Assembly (NCBI RefSeq): GCF_041821025.1
Contig: NZ_JBGUAY010000004.1
Location: 409,935 to 473,934, forward strand
Direction of reading: 5' to 3'
DNA from: Egicoccus sp. AB-alg6-2
Lineage (GTDB): Bacteria; Actinomycetota; Nitriliruptoria; Nitriliruptorales; Nitriliruptoraceae
DNA length: 64,000 bases
Part shown: piece after piece, positions 29,226 through 37,650 of the stretch
Layout: every line of letters begins with the position of its first letter
How positions within the stretch are numbered: position 1 is the stretch's first letter
Program-made: the position numbers and the translations under genes
Notes under the pieces: model-generated
The model's input: only the letters and a program-made list of their open reading frames with translations
Databases searched by the model: none
Told to the model about the DNA's origin: nothing

Positions 29226-29231
29226 AGCCTA
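29226..29231 (-). promoter_or_regulatory. leaderless -10 element of GroES-like gene
   Basis: Minus-strand TAGGCT lies 6 bp before the ATG at 29219. No clear -35 was found. Confidence 0.45.
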
Positions 29232-29327
29232 CCGCCGGCCCCGACGCGCCCACGATCACCCGGGCTCGAACCGCAGCCGCCGGCATCCCGGTCCGGCTGG
29301 CGTCCCGGCTCGACGGTGGAAGCTTTC

Positions 29328-29346
29328 GAAGGGTAGCCTCACCTCC
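29328..29346 (+). promoter_or_regulatory. DtxR/IdeR-like iron box over fbpC promoter
   Basis: GAAGGGTAGCCTCACCTCC matches the 19-bp DtxR/IdeR consensus at 12 of 19 positions and contains the -10-like TAGCCT (29334-29339). The start of the iron ABC ATPase is 22 bp downstream. Binding here would block transcription when iron is sufficient. Confidence 0.6.
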
Positions 29347-29368
29347 TGCCCGAGCAGCGCGAGGTCCC

Positions 29369-30466
29369 GTGGAGTCGAACCGCCCGCCGACGGCCGACGC
29401 CGCATCGGCGTTGGTCGTCGCCGGCCTGCACAAGCGCTTCGGGGGCACGGTGGCCGTCGAGCACATGGACCTGGTGGTCCCACAGGGCAGTCTGACCGCC
29501 CTGCTCGGTCCCTCCGGCTGCGGCAAGACGACCGCCCTGCGGTCCGTCGCGGGCCTGCTCAGTCCCGACCGCGGCACGATCTCGATCGACGGCCGGATCG
29601 TGTCGGGCCCGGGCGTGCACGTCCCGCCCGAACAGCGCCGCATCGGCATGGTGTTCCAGGACTACGCGCTGTTCCCCCACCTGAGCGTGGCGAAGAACGT
29701 CGCCTACGGGCTGACGGGTGTGGCGCGCGCACAACGTCGCCGGCGCGTCGCCGAGGTGCTCGACCTCGTGGGGCTCGGCGCCTTCGGCAGCCGCCTGCCG
29801 GTCGCCCTCTCCGGCGGCCAGCAGCAGCGCGTCGCCCTCGCCCGCGCCCTGGCGCCCGAGCCGGAACTGATCCTGCTCGACGAGCCGTTCTCCAACCTCG
29901 ACGCGGCGTTGCGCACCGTGGTGCGCGAGGACGTGCGGACGATCCTGCAGGCGGCAGGTGCGACGGCCCTGTTCGTCACCCATGACCAGGAGGAGGCCCT
30001 GTCGCTGGCCGACCGCGTCGTGGTGATGGACCAGGGGCGCGTGCACCAGGTGGCCGATCCGCAGACGCTGTACACGCAGCCGGCAACACGCTTCGTCGCC
30101 GAGTTCGTCGGCGAGGCCGACATCCTGACCGGCCGGCGGGTCGACCGCTTCGTCGTCGACACCTCGCTCGGCCGTCTGGCGACCTCCTCGCCGGTCGAGG
30201 GACACCAGTGTTCGGTCGTCGTGCGACCCGAGTCGCTCCGCCTGGTGCACGACGCGCAGGGCCGGGCGGTGGTCACCGCCATCTCCTACTTCGGGCACGA
30301 CCAACTGGTGCAGGTCCAGCTCGCCGACGGCCTGGTGCTCCGGGCACGGCGCGGCCCGGCGCTCGACCTCCGACGCGGCGACCGTGTCCAGGTGCACGTC
30401 GATGGTCCGGTCGTGGTGTTCGACGACACGACGACGGCATCGTCCGACGTGCTCGCCCCGGCCTGA
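29369..30466 (+). CDS. fbpC: ferric iron ABC transporter ATP-binding protein (FbpC/PotA type)
   Basis: 365 residues from a GTG at 29369; the exact start is uncertain. Walker A GPSGCGKTT, Q-loop VFQDYALFPHL, signature LSGGQQQRVALARAL, Walker B LILLDEPFSNLD and the H-loop VTHDQEEALSLADR are all present, followed by a TOBE-type C-terminal domain (from about 265). The permease and binding lipoprotein lie on the opposite strand at 31595-34467, and both units carry iron boxes, which supports iron over other substrates. Confidence 0.9.
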   Translation: MESNRPPTADAASALVVAGLHKRFGGTVAVEHMDLVVPQGSLTALLGPSGCGKTTALRSVAGLLSPDRGTISIDGRIVSGPGVHVPPEQRRIGMVFQDYALFPHLSVAKNVAYGLTGVARAQRRRRVAEVLDLVGLGAFGSRLPVALSGGQQQRVALARALAPEPELILLDEPFSNLDAALRTVVREDVRTILQAAGATALFVTHDQEEALSLADRVVVMDQGRVHQVADPQTLYTQPATRFVAEFVGEADILTGRRVDRFVVDTSLGRLATSSPVEGHQCSVVVRPESLRLVHDAQGRAVVTAISYFGHDQLVQVQLADGLVLRARRGPALDLRRGDRVQVHVDGPVVVFDDTTTASSDVLAPA

Positions 30467-30476
30467 CGCGCAGGGG

Positions 30477-31133
30477 TCATCCCCGGCGGGCCGAGACGAT
30501 CGCCACGCCACCCCCGGCGACGATGCCGAGCGCCAGCGCCAGGGTGATGATGACGCCGGTCGAGAGCCCGGTGCTCGGTACCTCGCTGGCAGCGAGGACC
30601 GCCGAGCTCACGTTCACCAGCATCGCCGGCAACTGCCCGTGGGACTCGTGCGCGGTCTCGGCGATCCAGTCCAGCCGCTCGCCGTCGGTGCACTCCTGCG
30701 TGACCGGGACCCAGAGGGTGGCACCATCGAGGTCGGCGTCCGGGGTCACCTCGACGCCGAGGAAGATGGCCTCGAGCGTCCCGGCCGGGTCGTCGAACTG
30801 CCAGCGCGCGTGCTGGACCTCGCCGGCGCTGTCGGTCTCGGTGGTCAGCGTCCAGCCCTCGACCTCGCGTGGCACGACCGTGAGTCCGTCGGGAGGTGAC
30901 AGGGTCACCGAGGTCGTCGGATAGGTCTCGTCGTCGTTGGCCGGGATCGTGCCCCCCGGTCCGCACCCGTGCACGATGACGACCTCGCTGTCGCTGGCGG
31001 TGCCCGGCACGAGGTCGCCGGGCATCAGCCCGGCGTGCGCAGCGGCCGGCCCCGCCCACAGCATGAGCAGGGCGAAGGTCGTCGAGGTGGTGAGGGTGAG
31101 CCTGCGCACGGGGAAGCACCTTGGTCGGAACAT
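30477..31133 (-). CDS. YcnI-like (DUF1775) secreted, membrane-tethered protein
   Basis: 218 residues. A signal peptide ends ...GPAAA, leaving His as the likely first residue of the mature protein (HAGLMPGDL). The DUF1775 hallmark VHGCGPGG and the VVPREVEGWTL strand follow. A C-terminal membrane segment (about 193-213, VIITLALALGIVAGGGVAIV) ends in an RR anchor. In YcnI the mature N-terminal His takes part in Cu(II) binding. Its place inside an iron-uptake cluster is unusual. It is convergent with fbpC, 10 bp between stops. Confidence 0.8.
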   Translation of the reverse strand: MFRPRCFPVRRLTLTTSTTFALLMLWAGPAAAHAGLMPGDLVPGTASDSEVVIVHGCGPGGTIPANDDETYPTTSVTLSPPDGLTVVPREVEGWTLTTETDSAGEVQHARWQFDDPAGTLEAIFLGVEVTPDADLDGATLWVPVTQECTDGERLDWIAETAHESHGQLPAMLVNVSSAVLAASEVPSTGLSTGVIITLALALGIVAGGGVAIVSARRG

Positions 31134-31207
31134 CGGTGCGAGGATCGTGACGACTCGCCGGGCCGCTGCAACGAGTCCCGCGACCCTGATCCGGCGGGCC
31201 GAAAGCC

Positions 31208-31594
31208 CTACCGCGACGTGCTCCCGGCCGGGCCACGGCTTCCTCGTCGTGCACGCGCGCTGGCCACGGACCAGCCGACGAAGTTCCAGAGACCGACCGT
31301 GACCACGCCGGCCCCCATGAACAGCCGCACCCCCGAGTCGTCACCGCCCTCGCCGTACTCGTTGCGTTCGACGTTGCCCGCGTCCCAGACGAGCAGGACG
31401 ACCAGCACCACGGCCGCCACCATCATGGCGGCGCACAGGCGCGTTGCCCACCGCGTCGCCCGCGTCGGCCGCACGGCCGAAGCGAACGCGAGCAGCGGCG
31501 CGACGACGGCGGTTCCGGCGAGGGTCAACAGCAGCAGTGATGGCCAGTCGATGTCGGACCCTCCTCGAGCAGCGGAGCCGCTCCAAGGACCCAT
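31208..31594 (-). CDS. hypothetical membrane protein in iron-uptake cluster
   Basis: 128 residues. Three probable membrane segments: about 18-38 (LLLLTLAGTAVVAPLLAFAS), 50-70 (LCAAMMVAAVVLVVLLVWDA) and 90-108 (LFMGAGVVTVGLWNFVGWSV). The ATG follows the permease stop with no gap, so it is cotranscribed with the iron transporter. Not a recognised family. Confidence 0.7.
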   Translation of the reverse strand: MGPWSGSAARGGSDIDWPSLLLLTLAGTAVVAPLLAFASAVRPTRATRWATRLCAAMMVAAVVLVVLLVWDAGNVERNEYGEGGDDSGVRLFMGAGVVTVGLWNFVGWSVASARARRGSRGPAGSTSR

Positions 31595-33262
31595 TCAAGC
31601 CTGGTCGCGCTCCCGCCGTTCGCGAATCATCAGGACGGCCAGCGGCACCGAGCCCAGCAGGACGAGCACCAGCGCGGGAAGCGACGCCCGCGCGAAGAAC
31701 GCCTCGGTCGTCGCCGACCACACCCGTGTCGCCAGCGTGTCGTAGCCCGTCGGCGCCAACAGCAGGGTGGCGGGAAGCTCCTTCAGCGCGGTCAGGAACA
31801 CCAGGGCGCCGCCGGCCAGCGCCCCCCGCCGGGCCAGGGGCAGGGTGACCCGACGCAGCGCCGCGAGCCGGGACGAACCGAGCGTGCGGGCCGCGTCCTC
31901 GACGTTGGCGTTGACCTGGAGCAGCGATGCGCGGATCGCGCCGACCGCCTGCGGCAGGAACAGCACGACGTAGGCGAAACCAAGCATGGCCAGGGTCTGG
32001 TAGAGCCCCGGAACGGTGCGGATGCCGACGTAGACCAGTGCGAGCGCGACCACGATGCCGGGGAGCGCGTAACCGGTGAAGGCCGCCCGCTCGACGAGGC
32101 GGGCGAGGCGCGAACGGCTGCGGGTGGACCACACGGCCACCGGGACCGCGCACACGACCGCTGCGGAGGCACCCAGTGCCGCAGCCAGCAGGCTGCGTCC
32201 CGCGGGGCCGACCACGGCGGCGAGCGGCTCACCGGCCCGCAGACCGCGGGCCAACCAGTACAGGATCACCGACACGGGCAGCACGAGCCCCGCGATGACC
32301 ACCGCGCCGCAGAGCGCGGCTGCGGGCCAGCGCCAGCGCCCGAGTCGGACCCGCGACGGTGCCCGCCCACTCCCCCGCACCCCGAACTGACCGCCCCGGT
32401 CGCGGGCGACGCGCGCTTCCAGCACCAGGAACACGACCGTCATGGCGACGAGGAGCAGCCCCAGCATCGCGGCGGGCGCGCGGTCGAAGGCGGCCCGGTA
32501 CTGCAGGTAGACCGCCCGGGTGAAGGTCGAGTAGCGCAGCATGGACACGGCGCCGAAGTCGCTGAGGACGTACAGCGTCACGAGCAGTCCGCCCGCGGCG
32601 GCGGAGGGGCGCAACTGCGGCAGCGTCACCCGGAAGAAGGTCTGCAGCGGCCCACGGCCGAGCGACCTGCTGGCCTCCTCCAGCGCCGGATCGAGGCCCC
32701 GCAGTGAGGCCTGGACGGTCAGCAGCACGTAGGGAAACGTGAACAGCGTCAGCGCGGTGAAGGCACCCCAGAAACCGTAGGGCGAAGGTGGTCGGACCCT
32801 GAACCAGTTCTGGAGCAGACCGCCCGGTGCGAGGGCCGCGACCAGTGCGTAGCCGCCGACGTAGGTCGGGATGACCAGGGGCAGCGCCGTGGCGACGGCG
32901 AAGAAGCGCCGGGCCGGCAGATCGGAGCGCACCGTCAGCCATGCCAGCGGGACCCCCAGCAACAGGCTGGCCGACGTGACGCTGCCCGCCAACAGCAGCG
33001 TGCGGCCGGTCAGCCGGACCGTCTCGGCTGAGGTCACCAGGGCGAGGAGACGCGCCGCCGGCAACTCCGACGCCTGTACCACCAGGAAGACGGCGGGGAC
33101 GAGCATGGCCGCGGCGACGACCAGCGCCGGGATCCAGATCGCCGGATGCGTCGGTGAGGCGGGACGCTTCCCACGCCCGTGCCGCGTGGGAGCGGTCGGG
33201 GTGGGCGGGGGGCGGTGGTCACCGACGGGGTCGGGACGTACGCCGGTGAGGTCGCGGTTCAT
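31595..33262 (-). CDS. fbpB: fused iron ABC transporter permease (FbpB type)
   Basis: 555 residues from the ATG at 33262. Two binding-protein-dependent permease halves are fused in one chain, about 12 membrane segments. Each half has an EAA loop: EEASRSLGRGPLQTFFRVTL (first half) and EDAARTLGSSRLAALRRVTL (second half). A basic, proline-rich cytoplasmic N-terminus of about 40 residues precedes the first segment. This layout is standard for Fbp/Sfu ferric importers. The binding lipoprotein gene lies 68 bp upstream. Confidence 0.93.
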   Translation of the reverse strand: MNRDLTGVRPDPVGDHRPPPTPTAPTRHGRGKRPASPTHPAIWIPALVVAAAMLVPAVFLVVQASELPAARLLALVTSAETVRLTGRTLLLAGSVTSASLLLGVPLAWLTVRSDLPARRFFAVATALPLVIPTYVGGYALVAALAPGGLLQNWFRVRPPSPYGFWGAFTALTLFTFPYVLLTVQASLRGLDPALEEASRSLGRGPLQTFFRVTLPQLRPSAAAGGLLVTLYVLSDFGAVSMLRYSTFTRAVYLQYRAAFDRAPAAMLGLLLVAMTVVFLVLEARVARDRGGQFGVRGSGRAPSRVRLGRWRWPAAALCGAVVIAGLVLPVSVILYWLARGLRAGEPLAAVVGPAGRSLLAAALGASAAVVCAVPVAVWSTRSRSRLARLVERAAFTGYALPGIVVALALVYVGIRTVPGLYQTLAMLGFAYVVLFLPQAVGAIRASLLQVNANVEDAARTLGSSRLAALRRVTLPLARRGALAGGALVFLTALKELPATLLLAPTGYDTLATRVWSATTEAFFARASLPALVLVLLGSVPLAVLMIRERRERDQA

Positions 33263-33330
33263 CGTCGGCGACGGTAGCGCGCCCCGTCCGCGGCCCATGG
33301 CCGCGGACGGGGCGCGTCGTGTTCGTCGTC

Positions 33331-34467
33331 CTACTGCAGGGCACCGGTCTCCTGGAGCAGTGCCAGGGTTCCCTGCAGGTCCTCGAGGTCGGAGAGGTCG
33401 ACCGACGGCGGGTCGAGTTCCTCGGTCGTGGGCAGGTCGGTGGCCTCGATGCCCTCGACCGCCGGGAACTCGCGCTCGTTGGTCTCCGTACCGAAGTAGT
33501 TCTGCACCTCGTCGCTCAGCAGGTACGCGACGAACTGTTCGGCCGCATCGGGCTGGTCGGTGGAGGCGACGACGCCGACACCGGCGACGTTCACGAGGCC
33601 ACCGATGTCGCCGGGCAGGAACTTGTTGGCGACCGGGAAGTCGGGGTCTTCCGCGAGGAAGCGCAGCAGGTAGTAGTGGTTGACCAGCGCCACGTCGACC
33701 TCGCCGCGCGCGACGGCCTCGACCTGCGAGGCGTTGTTCTCGAACACCTGCACGTCGTTGGCGATCATTTCCTCGAGCCACTGGCGGGTGACGTCCTCGC
33801 CCTCGGTGACGCGCATCGCGGTGACGAATGCCTGGAACGAGCCGTTGGTCGGCGCCCAGCTCACCCGGCCGGACCACTCGGGGTCGGTGAGGTCGAACAC
33901 CGAGTCCGGGACGTCGTCCTCGGTCATGGTGTCGGTGTTGTACGCCAGCACGCGGACGCGGCCCGTGACACCGACCCATTCGCCCGTGGTCGAGGCGAAG
34001 GCCGGCTCGACCTTCGAGACCAGCTCGTCGGGCAGCGCCGCGAAGCGGTCCTCGGCCGCGAGAGCACCGAGGGCACCGGCGTCCTGGCCGAAGTACACGT
34101 CGGCGGGCGATGCCTCGCCCTCGTTGATGATCGTTGCGGCCAGCTCGGCGGTGTCGCCGTACCGCACCTCGAGCTCGATGCCGGTTGCGTCGGTGAACCC
34201 GTCGAGGATCTCCCCGACCAGTTCCTCGCTGCGTCCGGAGTAGACCGTCAGAGGGCCCTCGGCGTCGTCGGTTGCGGCGTCGTCGTCTGCGCTGCTCGCG
34301 TCGTCGTCGGTCGCGCCATCGTCGCCGGCAGGCTCGTCCGCCGGCTCCTCGGTGGCGGCTGCCGTTGGCTCGTCGGCTTCGCCGGTGGCGGTGGTCTCGC
34401 CGCCGCAGGCGGCAGCCAGCAGGGCGAGTGCAGCGAACACGGCTGCGGTGGCTCGGGTCGTTCGCAC
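33331..34467 (-). CDS. fbpA: ferric iron-binding ABC transporter lipoprotein (FbpA type)
   Basis: 378 residues from a GTG at 34467. A longer frame to 34554 would run through the iron box, so the GTG is preferred. A signal peptide with lipobox ALLAAAC is followed by an acidic Asp/Glu/Ala/Thr linker to about residue 72. The solute-binding domain begins LTVYSGRSEEL. The adjacent tyrosines in VNHYYLLRF are the Fe(III) ligands of the family. A DtxR-like box at 34522-34540 lies 55 bp upstream. Confidence 0.93.
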   Translation of the reverse strand: MRTTRATAAVFAALALLAAACGGETTATGEADEPTAAATEEPADEPAGDDGATDDDASSADDDAATDDAEGPLTVYSGRSEELVGEILDGFTDATGIELEVRYGDTAELAATIINEGEASPADVYFGQDAGALGALAAEDRFAALPDELVSKVEPAFASTTGEWVGVTGRVRVLAYNTDTMTEDDVPDSVFDLTDPEWSGRVSWAPTNGSFQAFVTAMRVTEGEDVTRQWLEEMIANDVQVFENNASQVEAVARGEVDVALVNHYYLLRFLAEDPDFPVANKFLPGDIGGLVNVAGVGVVASTDQPDAAEQFVAYLLSDEVQNYFGTETNEREFPAVEGIEATDLPTTEELDPPSVDLSDLEDLQGTLALLQETGALQ

Positions 34468-34521
34468 GGGTGTTTCCCCAGGTCGGTCGGTTCGGGACGC
34501 GGCCAATCGGCCACAGAACGG

Positions 34522-34540
34522 TGAGGTTAACCTAACCAAC
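34522..34540 (-). promoter_or_regulatory. DtxR/IdeR-like iron box upstream of fbpA
   Basis: TGAGGTTAACCTAACCAAC (plus strand) matches the 19-bp DtxR/IdeR consensus at 14 of 19 positions. Minus-strand -10 candidates TAACCT and TAGGTT fall inside it, and TTGACG (34549-34554) is a possible -35, though spacing to TAACCT is 19 bp. Confidence 0.72.
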
Positions 34541-34561
34541 CGAACGGGCGTCAAATCGAGG

Positions 34562-35398
34562 TCAGGCGCGGCGGGCCACCGCTTCGCGACGTGCCGCGGT
34601 CAACGCGACCAATCCGAAGACCACGAAGCTGCCGACGACCCACGCCAGGTGCACGGCCGCCGGACGGGGTGTGAGGCCGACGAAGGCGGCCACGTCACCC
34701 TCGGGTGCCACCTGTCGCCAGGCGAGCTGACCGTAGTGGTAGGTCGGCAGCCATGGCGCCACCTCCTGCAGGAGCCGGGGCAGGTTCTGCAGTGGGAAGA
34801 AGAAGCCGGAACAGAACGACAACGGCAGGAACACCAGGTTGGCGATCATCGAGGCGGCCCGTGGGCGGACGAGGTAGGCCAGGGCGAAACCGATCGTGCT
34901 GAATGCCAGGACGCCACCGGCCAGCACCGCCGCGAGACGCAGCCAGGTGGTCGGGGGAAGCCGGACTCCCCCGGCCACGGTCGCGACCAGGCCGATCGCG
35001 AGCACGATCAGCAGGCTGTGCGCCACGGCCATGGTGGCCTTGCCGGCCAGGTGCACCCCCTCGGGCAACGGGGTGGCCCGAAGGGTCCGGGTCCAACCGC
35101 GCCCTCGTTCCTTCGCCAACTCGTCACCGAAGGTGAAGATCGCCAGCGACACGATGCCGTAGGCGCTGAACGAGACCGCCATCATGGCACCGACCGGCGT
35201 ACCCCCGGGCAGCAGGCTCCGCGACACGGGCAGACCGAACATGGCGTAGAGGATCACCGGGATGGCGAGCGCGCCGCCGACGAACTCGGCGGCCCGCAAC
35301 GTGGAGGCGAGCTCGGTCCTGATCTGCCACCGCAGCGTCCGCGCGAGCAACCGCGCCCGGGACGGGGCGTGCGACGGAACCTCGACCGCGGGGGTCAT
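34562..35398 (-). CDS. ABC-2 type exporter permease
   Basis: 278 residues with six membrane segments in the ABC-2 arrangement; the first follows a cytoplasmic N-terminus (ARTLRWQIRTELASTLRA). The sequence FLPLSFCSGFFFPLQNLPRLLQEVAPWLPTYH is split over the typical fifth segment and its re-entrant end. The ATG overlaps the ATPase stop by four bases. It would export a drug, lipid or peptide; substrate unknown. The divergent kinase-regulator pair probably controls it. Confidence 0.92.
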   Translation of the reverse strand: MTPAVEVPSHAPSRARLLARTLRWQIRTELASTLRAAEFVGGALAIPVILYAMFGLPVSRSLLPGGTPVGAMMAVSFSAYGIVSLAIFTFGDELAKERGRGWTRTLRATPLPEGVHLAGKATMAVAHSLLIVLAIGLVATVAGGVRLPPTTWLRLAAVLAGGVLAFSTIGFALAYLVRPRAASMIANLVFLPLSFCSGFFFPLQNLPRLLQEVAPWLPTYHYGQLAWRQVAPEGDVAAFVGLTPRPAAVHLAWVVGSFVVFGLVALTAARREAVARRA

Positions 35399-36336
35399 CG
35401 TGCCACCTCCTCGAATTCGTCCGATGGGGCGGACGCCGTCGCGTCGCCGGTCACCTTCAGGAACGCCTGCTCGAGCTCGGCATCGGCCACCGTCAGGTCC
35501 TCGACCCGCCAGCCGCCGTCCAGCAGTGCGTGCACCACCAGCTGGGGCCGGTCGCCACGAACCACCAACCGCCGCAACCCGTCGGCCGCGGCCGGCGACT
35601 CGGTGACGTGGGCGACCCCGGACATCGAGGTCACCGTCGTAGCGGCGGCATCGGTGACGAACGTCATGACCTTGCCGGCCACGAGCGACTTCAGTTCGCG
35701 AGGCGTCGCGTCGGCGAGCACGCGGCCCTCGCCCAGCACGACCACCCGTTCCGCGACCTCGTCCGCCTCGACGAGGTCGTGGGTGGCGAAGACGACGGTG
35801 GTGCCACTGGCTACGGCGACGTCGGCCTGCTCCCAGAACGCCCGCTTGGAAGCGACGTCCATCGCGGCGGTCGGCTCGTCGAGCACCAGCAGCCCGGGAC
35901 GGCCGACGATGGCCATCGCGAGGAGCAGCCGCTGTCGCTCACCGCCGGACAGCGCGGTGACGGTTCGCCCGGAACGGGACGCGAGTGCGGTGCGTTCGAG
36001 CACCTCGTCCACAGGGGACGGATCGGGATACGCCGCACCGATCAGCGAGACCAGTTCACGGACCGTCACCTGCTCCGGCAGCCCCGCCCCCTGCAGCATC
36101 GCTCCGGTCCGCAGCCGGTTCTCGCGCGAGCCGGGCTGCGCACCGAGCACGCGCACGCTGCCGGCGGTCGGACGCACGAGGCCGAGCACGAGCTCGAAGG
36201 CGGTCGTCTTGCCTGCGCCGTTCGGCCCGAGCACGGCGACGAGCTCGCCGGGCTCCACCACGAGGTCGACGCCTGCCAACGCCTCGAGCTCACCGTAACG
36301 TTTCCGGACGCCGTGGAATTCGATGACGGGTGCCAT
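35395..36336 (-). CDS. ABC-2 type exporter ATP-binding protein
   Basis: 313 residues. Walker A GPNGAGKTT (about 37-45), signature LSGGERQRLLLAMAI, Walker B LLVLDEPTAAMD and H-loop VFATHDLVEADE are present. A C-terminal regulatory domain (about 215-305) is typical of DrrA-type exporters. It is the first gene of the exporter pair. TAGCGT (36384-36389, minus strand) is a -10-like element 47 bp before the ATG. Confidence 0.95.
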   Translation of the reverse strand: MAPVIEFHGVRKRYGELEALAGVDLVVEPGELVAVLGPNGAGKTTAFELVLGLVRPTAGSVRVLGAQPGSRENRLRTGAMLQGAGLPEQVTVRELVSLIGAAYPDPSPVDEVLERTALASRSGRTVTALSGGERQRLLLAMAIVGRPGLLVLDEPTAAMDVASKRAFWEQADVAVASGTTVVFATHDLVEADEVAERVVVLGEGRVLADATPRELKSLVAGKVMTFVTDAAATTVTSMSGVAHVTESPAAADGLRRLVVRGDRPQLVVHALLDGGWRVEDLTVADAELEQAFLKVTGDATASAPSDEFEEVAR

Positions 36337-36412
36337 GGTCGCGCTCCTGCACGCAACGGCCCGTGCCAGGCCGTTTCACCACGACGCTACGCCGAACGCC
36401 CGCCGGCCACCC

Positions 36413-36450
36413 GTGCCACAGGTCATCAGGTCGCGCATGACTTCTGGCAC
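36413..36450. promoter_or_regulatory. 14-bp dyad between exporter and two-component genes
   Basis: Arms GTGCCACAGGTCAT (36413-36426) and ATGACTTCTGGCAC (36437-36450) are complementary at 12 of 14 positions with a 10-bp spacer. A further GTGCCA half-site lies at 36363-36368. The position suits binding by the NarL-type regulator encoded next to it. Confidence 0.65.
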
Positions 36451-36474
36451 TCCCGCCCCACGGGACGGCGGGCG

Positions 36475-36480
36475 TAGGCT
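36475..36480 (+). promoter_or_regulatory. leaderless -10 element of sensor kinase gene
   Basis: TAGGCT ends 6 bp before the ATG at 36487, downstream of the dyad. Confidence 0.5.
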
Positions 36481-36486
36481 GCGGCG

Positions 36487-37650
36487 ATGACCGATCAGCA
36501 ACTCACCCGGGTGTCGCTCGCGGCCGGTGTGGTCGCAAGCGCCTCCGTCGGCGTGCCCGTCCTGCTCGAGCAGTTGCTCGGCTCGGGCGACCTGATCGGC
36601 CCGTACCGCGCGTGGTGGTGGAGCGCCTACCTCGTCCACCTCGGGGTCTTCCTCGGCTACGACCTGGCGGTCGCCCGGCTGCCGTGGCTCGACGGGCGCT
36701 GGTTGCTGGCGGTGCAGATCGCGGCGGGCCTGGCGGCGGTCGCGCTCGCACCGACGCTGGGGTTCACGTCGGTGCTCCTGGTCATCTCGGCCGCCAGCGC
36801 GGCGTACGTGCTCTCGCCCCTCGGCGCCGGAGGGGTCGTCGTGTTCCAGAGCGTCGCGACGGCGGTGTGGTTGGCCACGGGGTCCTGGCACGGCCTGGCG
36901 GCGGTTCCCCCACTCGAGGTCGTGCTCATCTCGCTGGTGTACGCCAGCTTCCAGGGGTTCGCGACCCTGGTCGTCATCGGGCAGCGCCGCGAGACCGCCG
37001 CACGGGAGGAGCTCGCCGAGGTCAACGCCGAGCTGCAGGCCGCCACGGCGCTGCTCGCAGCGAACAGCCGCAACGACGAGCGCCTCCGCATCGCCCGGGA
37101 ACTGCACGACCTCGTCGGCCACCAGCTGACCGCCCTCGCCCTGAACCTCGAGGCCGCCTCCCACCAACACGGCGAGGAACAGCAGCGGTCCGTGGCTCGG
37201 GCACGCGCTATGGCCAAGGACCTGCTCGGGGACGTGCGCGACGCCGTCGGCGACCTCCGTCATCCGGTCCCGAGTCTGCGTGCCGCACTCGAGTCCGTCG
37301 CCGTGCGGGTGCCGCGACCACGCGTCCACCTCGACGTCGACGACGACCTGCCCCTCGAGGCGGCCCAGGCGGCAGCGATCGTGCGCTGCGTCCAGGAGGT
37401 CGTCACCAACGCGGTTCGACACAGCGATGCCGACAACCTGTGGGTGTCGGTCTGCCGTGATGCCGGTGGCGGGCTCGAGGTCCGGGCCCGTGACGACGGT
37501 CGCGGAGCCGAGCAGGTGCGGGCCGGCAACGGCCTCACCGGGATGGCGGAGCGGCTCGCGAAGCTCGGTGGGGAGCTGACGTACTCGGCCGCCCCCGCCG
37601 AAGGCTTCCGGTTGCGCGCCCGGGTTCCGGCCGCCGCCCCCGCGCCATGA
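36487..37650 (+). CDS. DesK/NarX-type sensor histidine kinase
   Basis: 387 residues. Five or so membrane segments fill residues 12-165, followed by a coiled-coil (REELAEVNAELQAATALLAANS). The HisKA_3 box RIARELHDLVGHQLTALALN places the phospho-histidine at 207, with an HATPase domain after 285 (VVTNAVRHSDADNLWV, VRDDGRGAEQVRAGNGLTGM). No extracytoplasmic sensor domain is seen, so it probably senses the membrane. It is coupled to the regulator by an ATGA overlap. Confidence 0.94.
   Translation: MTDQQLTRVSLAAGVVASASVGVPVLLEQLLGSGDLIGPYRAWWWSAYLVHLGVFLGYDLAVARLPWLDGRWLLAVQIAAGLAAVALAPTLGFTSVLLVISAASAAYVLSPLGAGGVVVFQSVATAVWLATGSWHGLAAVPPLEVVLISLVYASFQGFATLVVIGQRRETAAREELAEVNAELQAATALLAANSRNDERLRIARELHDLVGHQLTALALNLEAASHQHGEEQQRSVARARAMAKDLLGDVRDAVGDLRHPVPSLRAALESVAVRVPRPRVHLDVDDDLPLEAAQAAAIVRCVQEVVTNAVRHSDADNLWVSVCRDAGGGLEVRARDDGRGAEQVRAGNGLTGMAERLAKLGGELTYSAAPAEGFRLRARVPAAAPAP

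Noticed and set aside
34467..34554. Upstream start for the iron-binding lipoprotein
   Set aside because: It would place the iron box inside the coding region and put about 30 non-signal residues before the lipoprotein signal peptide.
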